A DNA stretch of 64,000 nt from Alcanivorax sp. (GCA_022565695.1 JAIUME010000003.1:62001-126000); one strand, 5' to 3'; positions 41,504 to 49,972 are shown, counted from the stretch's first letter. The notes: generated by a model not told the origin, from the letters alone. Program-made: numbers and translations.

Positions 41504-42220
41504 TCAGAAGCGCAGGTGCAGGCCTGCCGTAAAGCTGTCCACATCCTCTGACTCGATCCGGTAGCGGGTCACATCCACCACCAGGCTGATGTCGCTGACG
41601 AGGGCCACGTTAATGCCAAGCCCGGCGTAGGCACCGGTGCCGGACAGGCTGTCGGTGGCGGCGATGGGCTGTTCCGTGACACTGCCGGTGCTGCCGTTGT
41701 AGGTGAGTACACTGTTGTTACGTGTCTTGATGCGGTAAGCCAGCAGGCCGCCCCGGATGTACACCAGCCGCTCGTGCATCAACCTGCCGCCGATCTCGAA
41801 ACCGCTGATGTCCAGCCGGTCCTGGGCGTTGACGTCCACATCCTGCAGCGTGCCGATGCCACCTGGCGGTGCGGCGATCTCCTGGGGGGTCGGGGAGCGG
41901 GTAAATGCGCTGTTGCGGGTGTCGCGCACCAGCTGATTGAGACCGCCTTCCAGCGCGACTTCCAGGCCATGGCGTGCGAGGCTGTTGAACCAGATGCCGC
42001 CGCGCACACGATAGCCCTCGGCGCGGCTGTCCTGGTCGAACTCACGCAAGTCAGCGCGGCCGTACTGAATCTCGGCAAAGAAATCCACATCCGGCGGTGC
42101 CAGCGCGTCGTCTGCGCCAGCGGTCGCGCAGGCCAGCATGGCAAGGCCTGATACGACAGCGCTGCGCAGGGCCGTGATACAGCGTGAGGGCAGTACGGTT
42201 TTGAAGAGAGAAAGCGTCAT
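41504..42220 (-). CDS. Outer-membrane beta-barrel protein
   Basis: 238 residues from the ATG at 42220. A signal peptide ends near ACATAGADD; the rest has alternating strands (FFAEIQYGRADLREFDQD, YRVRGGIWFNSLARHGLEVALEGGLN, YIRGGLLAYRIKT, GAYAGLGINVALVSDISLVVDVTRYR) and ends FTAGLHLRF with the C-terminal Phe of outer-membrane proteins. It resembles OmpA-like/porin-type small barrels; function unknown. Start codon is ambiguous: the ATG is triplicated by a 15-bp repeat (42220, 42235, 42250), and a fourth ATG at 42289 has the best ribosome binding site (AGGTGG). Confidence 0.8.
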   Translation of the reverse strand: MTLSLFKTVLPSRCITALRSAVVSGLAMLACATAGADDALAPPDVDFFAEIQYGRADLREFDQDSRAEGYRVRGGIWFNSLARHGLEVALEGGLNQLVRDTRNSAFTRSPTPQEIAAPPGGIGTLQDVDVNAQDRLDISGFEIGGRLMHERLVYIRGGLLAYRIKTRNNSVLTYNGSTGSVTEQPIAATDSLSGTGAYAGLGINVALVSDISLVVDVTRYRIESEDVDSFTAGLHLRF

Positions 42221-42250
42221 AGAAGAAAGCGTCATAGAAGAAAGTGTCAT
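42206..42250 (-). repeat. 15-bp tandem repeat triplicating a start codon
   Basis: Three units of the type AGAAGAAAGCGTCAT; read on the minus strand each begins with ATG and encodes M-T-L-S-S or M-T-L-S-L in frame with the barrel gene. Confidence 0.93.
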
Positions 42251-42310
42251 AGTTGTTTTACTTTTTATAGTGATGACAATAACGCTCATTGTAACCACCT
42301 GAGGTAACCC

Positions 42311-43393
42311 ATGACCATCCTCGACAGTCTGCTGGTGCTGTGCCGCCCCGGTTTTGAGGCAGATTGCGCCGCAGAGCTGACCCAGCGCACGGCAGGGCGG
42401 GGTATGGGTGGCTATGCCCGGGCCCGGCGAGATGCCGGTTGGCTGAGCTGGCATACCCCGGGGCAGGATGCCGGGCAGCTGTGTTACGGGCCGACCGGGC
42501 GCAGCGCGCTGATCTTTCCGCGCACGGCCTGGCCAGTGGCGCAGGCGTTCTCGGACCTGCCCGCTGCGGATCGGGTGACGCCGCTGGTGGCGCTGGCCCG
42601 GCCCCTGGGGCCCTTCAGCGCCGTGCGCCTGGAGTATGCGGACACCAACGAAGGGCGCGGTTTGCAGCGCTTCATCAAGGGCTTTCGTCAGGCCTTCGAG
42701 CGGGCCCTCAAACAACAGGGCCTGCTGCTGCCGGTGCCTGACGAGAGTAGTGGGACGATTCTGCACCTTTTCTTCGAGGATTCCGGGCTCGGCGTCATGG
42801 GCTGCGCCGATGCCCGGCAGGTCTCGCTCTGGGAGAACGGCATACCGCGCCTGCGGCTGCCCGCTGTGGCGCCAAGTCGTTCGGCCCTGAAGCTGGAAGA
42901 AGCCTGGCTGACGCTCATGACCCCGGTGGAACGGGCGCACTGGCTGCGGGCCGGGCGTTCCGGTGTGGATCTCGGCGCCGCGCCCGGCGGCTGGACCTGG
43001 CAGCTGGCACGTCACGGCGTCAGGGTGACAGCGGTCGACCACGGCAAGCTGGCGCCGCATCTGTTGTCGGAGTACCCGGTGACCCATGTGGCCGGGGATG
43101 CGTTCACCTGGCGCGCGCCGCGCACGCTGGACTGGCTGGTGTGCGATGTGGTGGACAAGCCATCACGCACGCTGGCATTGATGGAAAAGTGGCTGGTGAA
43201 CGGCTGGGCAAAAGTGGCCGTGTTCAATCTGAAGCTGCCGATGAAGCACCGCCACGCCACCGTGGATGAATTGCTGCAACGACTTGAGGGCGCACTGGCA
43301 GCGCGCGGCACCGGGCATACCATTCGCGCGGCGCAGCTGTATCATGATCGGGAAGAGATTACGGTGGCGGTGGTGCCGGCATCAGGCGCTTAA
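42311..43393 (+). CDS. rlmM: 23S rRNA 2'-O-ribose C2498 methyltransferase
   Basis: 360 residues. N-terminal RlmM and THUMP-like domains (LLVLCRPGFEADCAAEL) precede a Rossmann methyltransferase whose SAM loop is SGVDLGAAPGGWTWQLARHG, with the acidic strand end VTAVDHGKL and the catalytic region WLVCDVVDKPSR and FNLKLPMKHR. Modifies C2498 of 23S rRNA before subunit assembly. Length and motifs match the E. coli enzyme. Divergent from the barrel gene, convergent (four-base overlap) with the ABM gene. Confidence 0.96.
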   Translation: MTILDSLLVLCRPGFEADCAAELTQRTAGRGMGGYARARRDAGWLSWHTPGQDAGQLCYGPTGRSALIFPRTAWPVAQAFSDLPAADRVTPLVALARPLGPFSAVRLEYADTNEGRGLQRFIKGFRQAFERALKQQGLLLPVPDESSGTILHLFFEDSGLGVMGCADARQVSLWENGIPRLRLPAVAPSRSALKLEEAWLTLMTPVERAHWLRAGRSGVDLGAAPGGWTWQLARHGVRVTAVDHGKLAPHLLSEYPVTHVAGDAFTWRAPRTLDWLVCDVVDKPSRTLALMEKWLVNGWAKVAVFNLKLPMKHRHATVDELLQRLEGALAARGTGHTIRAAQLYHDREEITVAVVPASGA

Positions 43394-43686
43394 CGGCGGC
43401 CGTGCAGGGTCTCCAGCAGGGTGATGCGCTCGGGCTCTTCCAGAAACGGGCTGATGGCGTCCAGCGCCTCACGGCGTTCGCTGGAATGCAGCCAGCGCAT
43501 CCAGGCCGCGCGGCTTTGCCAGGCGGAGAGAATGAAGTGATGCTGCGGGCGACTGGCGTCGCGCAGTGACTCGCCGGAGAGATAACCCGGTGCCCGGACA
43601 ATGGCTTGCAGCATGCCGGTGACTGCCTGGCTGTAGGGTTGTTCCAGGCCTTCGACAATCTGCCTCTCGATCAGTACCCGAATCAC
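43390..43686 (-). CDS. Antibiotic biosynthesis monooxygenase (ABM) domain protein
   Basis: 98-residue dimeric ferredoxin-like fold: IRVLIERQIVEGLEQPYSQAV, then the family core YLSGESLRDASRPQHHFILSAWQSRAAWMRWLHS, with the typical W-x-S pattern. Such proteins include small monooxygenases, heme-degrading enzymes and many uncharacterised stress proteins; nothing here picks one. Monocistronic; its stop overlaps that of rlmM by four bases. Confidence 0.88.
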   Translation of the reverse strand: MIRVLIERQIVEGLEQPYSQAVTGMLQAIVRAPGYLSGESLRDASRPQHHFILSAWQSRAAWMRWLHSSERREALDAISPFLEEPERITLLETLHGRR

Positions 43687-43775
43687 GCGTGCATCTCCTT
43701 CGGTGCCGTTTCATCAGGGCGCAAGTGTAGCCAATGATGCGCCGTACAGGTAGGGGATAGGCGGCAGGGTATTTT

Positions 43776-45128
43776 ATGGCTTCATTTCCGACGACATTTT
43801 TGACGACATCGTTGACGGCATTCAGACAGCATCCTGTGTGGCAGCATCGCAGGTTGCTGGGCGTGCTGGCGTTGTTCTACTTTGCCCAGGGCTTGCCGTC
43901 GGGCCTCATGGCCAAGGCGCTGCCCGCGCTGGCCAGAGATGCCGGGATGTCACTGCCGCATATCGGGCTGCTGAGTCTGGCGGCCTTGCCCTGGGCGTTG
44001 AAGTTCATCTGGGCGCCCTGGGTGGATCGCATTGGCGCGGGGCAGGCCAATCATCGCAAGCGCTGGATCATTGGCTGTCAGGCCGCTGCTGCGGTGGTGG
44101 TGCTGGGCGTGGCGATGATCGATCCGGCGACGCTGTTCAGCACCCACCTGGTCATCCTGATTGGTCTGTTGGGGCTGCTGAACCTGTGCTGTGCGACCCA
44201 GGACATCGCGGCGGATGGGCTGGCAGTGCGGATGCTGACAGCGCGTTTGCGCGGGCCGGGCAACAGCATTCAGGTGGCCGGGTACAAGCTGGGTATGATG
44301 CTGGGCGGCGGCGCGCTGCTGATCTGGGTGGGCATGCTGGGCTGGACCACCACGTTTCTGCTGGTGGCGTTGTTGCTGCTGTTGATGTTGTGGCCGGTGT
44401 CGCGCTTCCCCGAACCGGCGGCAGAGCTGGATCCGGCCAGCCGCCAACGCCTTGATTTCCGCGCCTGGCGACGGGAAATCACCCGATTCTGGGGGCGCCC
44501 GGGCATGTTCTGGTGGATGCTGTTGCTGCTCGGCTACAAGGTTGGCGACAGTTTTGGTTCACGCATGCTCAAGCCGTTTCTGGTGGACAGTGGCTGGACC
44601 CTGCCCCAGATAGGCGTGCTGGATCTGTCGGTATCGGTGGTCGGGCTATTGGCCGCCGTGGTGGGCGGTCTGTTGATGATGCGCCTGGCGCGCCCGGTGG
44701 CGCTGGCGGCATTCGGGCTGTTGCATGCCGCGGCCTTCGTCGGCTGGGCCTGGCTGGCAGGTGGTGGGGTACTGGGTGGGGTGCCGGGTGAGGTGCTGGT
44801 ATGGCAGGTCTGGGCCCTGGCGATGGTGGAGCAGTGCGCGGATGCCATGGCGACGGTGGCCCTGTTCACGGTCATGATGGACCAGTGCCGGGCCTATCAT
44901 GAAGGTGCGGACTATACCTTGCAGGCCTCCATGCAGTTAATGGCGGTGGGGCTGTTTGCGCTGGCCAGCGGCTTCAGTGCCGAGTGGCTGGGCTTCAGCG
45001 GCCATTTTCTGTTCTCGGCACTGCTGTGCCTGACCGCTATACTGGCCATCCCGTTGTGGTGGCGCGGCTATCTTTCCTGCCAGAGTCAGACGCGCCACGC
45101 GCCGACCAGCAATGCGACCCGTGATTGA
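43776..45128 (+). CDS. MFS transporter, AmpG/RhtX-FptX-like
   Basis: 450 residues with about twelve membrane helices. The ALFYFAQGLPSGLM start, WAPWVDRIG loop, CCATQDIAADGLAVRML and GNSIQVAGYKLGMMLGGG motifs match the AmpG-type MFS branch that includes muropeptide permeases and the RhtX/FptX siderophore importers. No siderophore gene is nearby. The N-terminus (FPTT, FLTT, SLTA) is made by a 12-bp tandem repeat. It ends 11 bases before tusA. Confidence 0.85.
   Translation: MASFPTTFLTTSLTAFRQHPVWQHRRLLGVLALFYFAQGLPSGLMAKALPALARDAGMSLPHIGLLSLAALPWALKFIWAPWVDRIGAGQANHRKRWIIGCQAAAAVVVLGVAMIDPATLFSTHLVILIGLLGLLNLCCATQDIAADGLAVRMLTARLRGPGNSIQVAGYKLGMMLGGGALLIWVGMLGWTTTFLLVALLLLLMLWPVSRFPEPAAELDPASRQRLDFRAWRREITRFWGRPGMFWWMLLLLGYKVGDSFGSRMLKPFLVDSGWTLPQIGVLDLSVSVVGLLAAVVGGLLMMRLARPVALAAFGLLHAAAFVGWAWLAGGGVLGGVPGEVLVWQVWALAMVEQCADAMATVALFTVMMDQCRAYHEGADYTLQASMQLMAVGLFALASGFSAEWLGFSGHFLFSALLCLTAILAIPLWWRGYLSCQSQTRHAPTSNATRD
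43785..43820 (+). repeat. 12-bp tandem repeat, three diverged copies, at a gene start
   Basis: TTTCCGACGACA, TTTTTGACGACA, TCGTTGACGGCA: three in-frame units from the fourth codon of the MFS gene. Confidence 0.8.
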
Positions 45129-45139
45129 GCACAGGACCC

Positions 45140-45418
45140 ATGACTGAGAATACAACCGGGCAATCCCCGGATCAGAATCGAGAGCAGGCCCCTGAGTCCC
45201 AGCATCATCTGGATGCCAGTGGGCTGGTATGTCCCGAACCGGTGATGCTGCTGCACAATCGGGTGCGGGATATGGCCTCCGGGGAAGTGCTGGAAGTGCT
45301 GGCCACGGACCCCTCAACCACCCGGGATATCCCGCGTTTCTGCCAGTTCCTCGGCCACACGCTGGCGCACCAGTGTGTGGAGGGGGCAGCCTTTCGTTTC
45401 TGGATTCGGAAGAAGTAG
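45140..45418 (+). CDS. tusA: TusA-family sulfurtransferase
   Basis: 92 residues. The persulfide-forming cysteine is Cys31 in HLDASGLVCPEPVMLLHNRVRD, the invariant C-P-x-P helix start, followed by VLEVLATDPSTTRDIPRFCQFLGH. Delivers sulfur for tRNA thiolation and molybdenum cofactor in known systems. Start at 45140 with AGGA five bases upstream. Slightly longer N-terminus than E. coli TusA. Confidence 0.93.
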   Translation: MTENTTGQSPDQNREQAPESQHHLDASGLVCPEPVMLLHNRVRDMASGEVLEVLATDPSTTRDIPRFCQFLGHTLAHQCVEGAAFRFWIRKK

Positions 45419-45457
45419 CGGTTCCTGGCGCGGCGATGCGGGCAGGGAAACGCAGGC

Positions 45458-45496
45458 AAAAAAATACCCGCTCGCGATTTCCTTGTTCGCTGCGGG
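45458..45496 (-). terminator. Terminator candidate of the conserved hypothetical gene
   Basis: On the minus strand CCCGC...GCG...CGC...GCGGG forms an interrupted stem and is followed by TATTTTTTT. It lies 137 bases beyond the stop at 45633. Confidence 0.6.
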
Positions 45497-45619
45497 CATT
45501 CCATATTGGCGGTGAGCGCCAGGCACATTACAAATCAGATGATGTCAGGATAGTGCGGGGTGCGCTGCCCGAGAAGTGGTATTCCCTGATGCCTGTGATA
45601 GCAAATTGCTATTTCGCGC

Positions 45620-45643
45620 GTTATTCCGCCAGTTATTCCGCCA
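45620..45643 (-). repeat. 12-bp perfect duplication carrying a stop codon
   Basis: GTTATTCCGCCA twice. The TTA of the second copy is the TAA stop of the minus-strand hypothetical gene; the first copy provides a second in-frame TAA. Confidence 0.93.
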
Positions 45644-46388
45644 ATGTCGCTATCGCCGCCAGGGCCTCGGGGTCCTGATCCTTGATGCGGTTGGCGATGC
45701 CGTGCTGGAAGAAATAGCAGAAGTCTTCATGGGTCTGGGCGTCGGACAGGCAGGGGTCGCCGGGCAGCACCGGCGTGCGGGTGATTTCTGTTTCGTCGGC
45801 GACCAGGGCGTGCACCTCACCCCGGGTGGTGAGCTTCCAGCTGACCACTTCCACCAGGCGAATGGTGTGAAAGCCGTCACTGGAGAAGACGGCATGGGTG
45901 CCGATGGTGTCCGGGATCTGCTGGCCGTCGGTGCCGTGCCCGAAAAAATCCACCGCCGCATTGAGCTCCTGCACCTTGTGGTCTGGTACGTCGGTGAACA
46001 GATAGTCGCTGCCTGGCAGGCGATAGCCCATCCAGCGGCCATTGAGCGGGTCTGCCAGCTGTTCGGCGGCGACCACGCTTTTCAGCCAGGGCACCATGGC
46101 GGTGATGCTGTCATCATCAAGCATCGCCCAGGCGAGCACTTTCAATGAGAAGAGTTTGTCAGGGTGGCGGTCGTTGGCGTAAAGCAGCTCTATGCCGTCG
46201 TATTCCGGCGACAGGCGCACAATGTGGGCGGGTGTCGGGGTGCCCGTGTCATCGTGCCGGGTGCGGCGTTGTTGGCGGTGGTGGCAGAGCGAGACAATGT
46301 TTGAGTCAGTGCTGCTATCCCTATTACTGTCCCGACTATTGCCGCCACGGCTACCGCTGTGGGGAGGCTGGTGGTGCATGTTGGGCAT
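45633..46388 (-). CDS. Conserved hypothetical protein of Pseudomonas-like bacteria
   Basis: 251 residues, no signal peptide or membrane helix. A variable Asn/Asp/Ser/Arg/His-rich N-terminus of about 45 residues precedes a conserved core: HIVRLSPEYDGIELLYAND, KLFSLKVLAWAMLDDD, VPWLKSVVAAEQLADPLNG, IGTHAVFSSDGFHTIRLVEV and FCYFFQHGIANRIKDQDPEALAAI. I recall close relatives in Pseudomonas, all uncharacterised. AAGGAGGG five bases before the ATG gives a firm start. Single gene. Confidence 0.8.
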   Translation of the reverse strand: MPNMHHQPPHSGSRGGNSRDSNRDSSTDSNIVSLCHHRQQRRTRHDDTGTPTPAHIVRLSPEYDGIELLYANDRHPDKLFSLKVLAWAMLDDDSITAMVPWLKSVVAAEQLADPLNGRWMGYRLPGSDYLFTDVPDHKVQELNAAVDFFGHGTDGQQIPDTIGTHAVFSSDGFHTIRLVEVVSWKLTTRGEVHALVADETEITRTPVLPGDPCLSDAQTHEDFCYFFQHGIANRIKDQDPEALAAIATLAE

Positions 46389-46471
46389 GTCGCCCTCCTT
46401 GCAGTGTGGTTCACCAGTTTTTTCACACCGTCTGACTTTACGTTATCTGCTTGCGCGTACGGTCGCAAGTG

Positions 46472-47836
46472 TTACCCGCGCGCCAGCCGATTCTGCAGCC
46501 GCATCCCCAGCAGCACGGCGGCGCAGGTCAGGCCAGCGAGCAGGCCGATCCAGAAGCCGGCCGGGCCCATGGCCGGTACCAGCAGGTCCGTGCGGCCCAG
46601 CACAAAGCCCACGGGCAACCCCACACCCCAATAAGCCAGCAATGTGTAGAACATTGGCACGGTCGTATCCTCGAAGCCCCGCAGCGCGCCATTGGCGGTG
46701 ACCTGGAACGCATCCGACAGCTGATACAGCGCGGCAAACAGCAGCAACCCGGCGGCAAGCTGGCGGACCTGCTCGTTATCGGTATAGATCGCTGGCACCT
46801 GGTGCCGCAGCAGTAACAGCAGCAGCGCGCTTGTCAGGCCGCACACCATGGTCAGCCACAGGGCAGTGCTGGTGGCTCTGACAACGGCAGCATGGTCTTC
46901 CCGGCCGCGCTCGTGGCCGATGCGTACTGTGACGGCGATGGCCATGCTCAGGGGCACCATGAACAACAGCGAGGCAAAGTTCAGCGCAATCTGGTGACTG
47001 GCCACCACGATCGGCCCGAGGCTGCTGATCAGCAGGGCGATAACGGCAAAGATGCTGACTTCGAAGAAAATGGTCAGGCCCACCGGCAGCCCCAGCCGCA
47101 GCATGTAGCCGAGTGTGCCGGGCTCCAGTGACAACTGCCGGAAGTTCAGCCGTGCACGCTGGTAGGTCTGATGGCTGGCGACGTAACCGGCCATCATCAG
47201 CGCCATGCTCCACATCACCAGTGACGTGGCCCAGCCACACCCCACGCCGCCCAGCGCGGGCAGTCCCAGCTTGCCGTAGATCAGGACATAATTGGCAGGC
47301 ACGTTGATGACCAGCCCGATGACGCTGATCCACAACACCGGACGGGTATGATTCATGGCTTCGGTATAGCTTCGCAGGGCCAGGAACAGGGCGACAGCGG
47401 GCATGCCCCAGCTCAGGGCGCCGAGATAGCCGAGCACCATGGGGCGCATGCTTTCGTCCACGTCCATCCAGTCCAGCACGGGCGCCATGCTGCGCAGCAC
47501 GGCAAAGCCGACCATGCCCAGGCCGAGGGCCAGCCAGAGAGCCTGCTGTGTCAGAGGATTGATACGATGGTAAGCTGCGCCGCCAAGATGTCGTGACAGG
47601 ATCGGTGTGGTGCTCATCAGCACGCCGGCCATGAACAGGTAGACGGGCACCCAGATACTGGCGCCCACGGCGACGGCCGCCAGGTCGGTGGCGCTGACAC
47701 GGCCAGCCATGACGGTATCAACGAAGCCGTTGGCGGTCTGAGCCAGCTGGCCACCCAGAATGGGCAAGGCCAGACGCAGCAGCAGGGTCAGCTCGGTGCG
47801 GCGATCAGCAGAAACAGGTAACCAGGACACAGGCAC
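46472..47836 (-). CDS. MATE-family multidrug/cation antiporter
   Basis: 454 residues, twelve membrane helices in two bundles. First-bundle motifs are LALPILGGQLAQTANGFVDTVMAGRVS and the second bundle begins near MLRLGLPVGLTIFFEVSIFAVIALLI, as in NorM. Probably expels cationic drugs in exchange for sodium or protons. Start is a GTG at 47836 without a clear ribosome binding site; it could begin a few codons later. Divergent from epmC with 14 bases between the start codons, so their promoters must overlap the coding regions. Confidence 0.9.
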   Translation of the reverse strand: MPVSWLPVSADRRTELTLLLRLALPILGGQLAQTANGFVDTVMAGRVSATDLAAVAVGASIWVPVYLFMAGVLMSTTPILSRHLGGAAYHRINPLTQQALWLALGLGMVGFAVLRSMAPVLDWMDVDESMRPMVLGYLGALSWGMPAVALFLALRSYTEAMNHTRPVLWISVIGLVINVPANYVLIYGKLGLPALGGVGCGWATSLVMWSMALMMAGYVASHQTYQRARLNFRQLSLEPGTLGYMLRLGLPVGLTIFFEVSIFAVIALLISSLGPIVVASHQIALNFASLLFMVPLSMAIAVTVRIGHERGREDHAAVVRATSTALWLTMVCGLTSALLLLLLRHQVPAIYTDNEQVRQLAAGLLLFAALYQLSDAFQVTANGALRGFEDTTVPMFYTLLAYWGVGLPVGFVLGRTDLLVPAMGPAGFWIGLLAGLTCAAVLLGMRLQNRLARG

Positions 47837-47850
47837 GGGACGGGTCTCTC

Positions 47851-48429
47851 ATGAGGGTGGCTAATCTAACGCATTACACCAACGCTGGCGAGGCGGACCC
47901 GCCGCTTGCCGGCCCGCGGCATCGTGCCGAGGATCTCGAGCTGTTGTTTGCGCAGACGTTTGCCGAGCGCTATCAGACGGTACTGTGTGGTGGCGCTGAA
48001 GAGCCGCTGTACCAGCCCGGCTCACCCCATCGCATTGTCTACACTCGGGATTATTTCCGCAGCGCCTTGCATGAAGTGGCGCACTGGTGCGTGGCTGGCG
48101 CGGCGCGCCGTCAGCAGGTCGATTACGGGTACTGGTATGCGCCGGACGGGCGCGACGCGGTGCAGCAGCGGGCGTTCGAGCAGGCCGAGGTGAAGCCGCA
48201 GGCGCTGGAGCTGCTGTTCTGTGAGGCGTGTGGGCATCCCTTTACGGTGTCGCTGGATAACCTGAATGGCAATCTGGACGGGCTGTCTGACGATGATGCC
48301 CAGGGCGGCGGCAGTGAAGCGTTTGCCCGTGCGGTGACAGCGCAGGCAGCCGTGTATCGGACACAGGCGGCGCAGCAACGCTGGGCGCGCTGGGTGTCGG
48401 TGCTGCGAGCACACTACTTACACAAGTGA
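47851..48429 (+). CDS. epmC: Elongation factor P hydroxylase
   Basis: 192 residues (YfcM family). Hydroxylates the beta-lysylated lysine of elongation factor P. The metal-binding ALHEVAHWCVAGAARR and the conserved VDYGYWYAPDGRDAVQQRAFEQAEVKPQALE-type region (about 91-121) are intact. The stop codon lies in the first unit of a 14-bp tandem array. Confidence 0.95.
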   Translation: MRVANLTHYTNAGEADPPLAGPRHRAEDLELLFAQTFAERYQTVLCGGAEEPLYQPGSPHRIVYTRDYFRSALHEVAHWCVAGAARRQQVDYGYWYAPDGRDAVQQRAFEQAEVKPQALELLFCEACGHPFTVSLDNLNGNLDGLSDDDAQGGGSEAFARAVTAQAAVYRTQAAQQRWARWVSVLRAHYLHK

Positions 48430-48476
48430 ACGGGCACAAGTGAACGGGCACAAGCGAACAGGCATAAATGAACAGG
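48421..48476. repeat. 14-bp tandem array, four units, over the epmC stop
   Basis: CACAAGTGAACGGG twice, then CACAAGCGAACAGG and CATAAATGAACAGG. The TGA in unit 1 is the epmC stop; unit 2 has another TGA in a different frame. Length 14 is not a multiple of three, which is tolerated outside the coding region. Confidence 0.95.
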
Positions 48477-48503
48477 GGCATGCCGGGATACGACATGCCC
48501 CTG
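48473..48503 (-). terminator. Hairpin after the Agl/Glt-like operon
   Basis: CAGGGGCATG (48473-48482) and CATGCCCCTG (48494-48503) form a perfect 10-bp stem with an 11-base loop, 31 bases beyond the last gene of the minus-strand operon. The following minus-strand bases (TTCATTTATG) are only moderately T-rich. It could also serve epmC on the other strand. Confidence 0.6.
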
Positions 48504-48533
48504 CTGAACGCAGCGTTTGAGACCGGGCAGGGT

Positions 48534-49472
48534 TCAGCCCGGGAAGAAGTTGATCGGATAATCCCCTTTCCAGATGGACACCGGCAGTGCGCCAAAGTCC
48601 ATGCTGCGCACCACCATCAGGATGCGTCGTTCCAGATCGTCGTCGTTCAACTCCGAAGAGCGGATAGACGCGTTGGTGACGCTGCCGTCCGGTGCAATCT
48701 CCAGTGTCAGTACCACGGTGCCTTCCAGGGTGGGATTGCCCCGTAGTGCACGCTGATAGACGCTGTTGATGCGGCCGCCATAGCGGTCGAAGGTGCGGCG
48801 CAATTGCTCCGTGGTCCGGCGGCCGGTGCCGTCTGGCCGTTGTTCCACCGTGGCCGCTGCCTGGGCGCTGGCGGCAATCTCGCTTTCCACCTGTGCGACC
48901 TGACCGCCTTCCAGAGTGCCGCCACCACCACCGCCGCTGGACACACTGCCGGTGCTGATGCCCCCGGAGCTTCGGCCTGCGCGGCTGGTGAGCAGGTCGC
49001 GCTGGACCTCGGTGCTCTGGTCTCCGCCACGGCGCAGTTCCCGCGCCGAGGATACCGGCGGCGCCAGATCACGCAGTCCTGCCAGGGAGTCCTCGAACAC
49101 CTGAACTTCCTGTCGTGCGCGCTCACGGGCCTGTTCGACCCGTTCGGGCGTACGCTCCGGCGGTGGTGCTTCCGGTTCGGGTTTCGGCGCTTCCTCCGGT
49201 GTCTCCTGTTCCGGTTCGGGCTCTGGTGGCCGGGGCGGCTCAGGTTCCTGCTTTTGCTCCATCACCAGCCGGGCCAGACGTTCCGGAATCTCATCGGCAC
49301 TGGTGTCGCGTTTCGGCACGTCAGTGGTCTCAATGATGTAGACCAACGGCAGCAACAACAACAGCAGTACCACCAGAATGCCGTACTGGCGGCGGCGTTC
49401 CCCGGGTAACGGGTCCCAGGGCAGCATGCCATCAGAGGCGAGGGCTGGCTTGTGTGATGCACTCGCCATCAT
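48534..49472 (-). CDS. AgmX/PglI-type TonB-like energy-transducing protein
   Basis: 312 residues. One transmembrane helix (about 29-47) after a short cytoplasmic part, a long Pro/Glu-rich stretch (about 76-108), a glycine-serine-rich part (SSGGGGGG), and a C-terminal domain with RTTEQLRRTFDRYGGRINSVYQ and GTVVLTLEIAPDGSVTNASI, the AgmX/PglI C-terminal domain found in the Myxococcus gliding proteins GltJ and GltG. By analogy it links the proton-driven TolQ/ExbD motor to periplasmic and outer-membrane parts. Start overlaps the upstream ExbD gene by four bases. Last gene of the operon. Confidence 0.88.
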   Translation of the reverse strand: MMASASHKPALASDGMLPWDPLPGERRRQYGILVVLLLLLLPLVYIIETTDVPKRDTSADEIPERLARLVMEQKQEPEPPRPPEPEPEQETPEEAPKPEPEAPPPERTPERVEQARERARQEVQVFEDSLAGLRDLAPPVSSARELRRGGDQSTEVQRDLLTSRAGRSSGGISTGSVSSGGGGGGTLEGGQVAQVESEIAASAQAAATVEQRPDGTGRRTTEQLRRTFDRYGGRINSVYQRALRGNPTLEGTVVLTLEIAPDGSVTNASIRSSELNDDDLERRILMVVRSMDFGALPVSIWKGDYPINFFPG

Positions 49473-49972
49473 TCGTCCTCCCCGCTGATGCGCAGTACCG
49501 CGAAGGACACCTTGTTGTAGTCCGTCTGGCTGGCGCTGTACATGACGCGCTGGATGACCGAAAAGTGGGCATGCCGGTCGGCCAGAATCATCAGTTCGCG
49601 GTCCTCATCGCTACTGCCGAAGCGGCGTGCCCGCTCCGAGTAGGTGTTGAGCACCTCTACCAGCGCGGGTACGACGCGCTCGTCGCCGGACATGGCGTCG
49701 CTGACGGAAATCACCGGCCGTTCCTGCACCAGAATATCCCTGGCGCTGATCTGCACCGTCAGGACTTCATTGGGCACTTCCTGCGCGATGGACTCCGGCA
49801 GCACGATGTCCGGGTTGTCGGGCAGCTGCTGGGTGTTGGTCTGATTCACCAGCAGGAAGAACACCAGAATGGTGAAAATATCCATCAAGGCCGTCAGGTT
49901 CAGCGGCATGACTTTCTTGCGGCGGCTGTAGTGACGGCCCTTGCGCTTGGCGCGTGCTGATCGCTGTCTCAT
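49469..49972 (-). CDS. ExbD/TolR-type motor protein with intact Asp
   Basis: 167 residues: basic cytoplasmic start, one transmembrane helix (about 24-43) and a periplasmic domain. The helix reads LNLTALMDIFTILVFFLLV with Asp31 at the place of the essential proton-binding aspartate of ExbD/TolR/MotB-type proteins. Overlaps both neighbours by four bases, so strictly co-translated with the second ExbD and the TonB-like protein. Corresponds to AglQ or AglS of the Myxococcus motor. Confidence 0.9.
   Translation of the reverse strand: MRQRSARAKRKGRHYSRRKKVMPLNLTALMDIFTILVFFLLVNQTNTQQLPDNPDIVLPESIAQEVPNEVLTVQISARDILVQERPVISVSDAMSGDERVVPALVEVLNTYSERARRFGSSDEDRELMILADRHAHFSVIQRVMYSASQTDYNKVSFAVLRISGEDE

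Noticed and set aside
41504-43087. A 527-codon minus-strand frame that extends the barrel gene upstream
   Set aside because: The upper part lies antisense to rlmM, has no signal peptide at its start and shows shadow-frame composition; the barrel gene starts at or after 42289.
48421-48476. Repeat array considered as CRISPR
   Set aside because: Units of 14 bp abut directly with no spacers and no cas genes are present.
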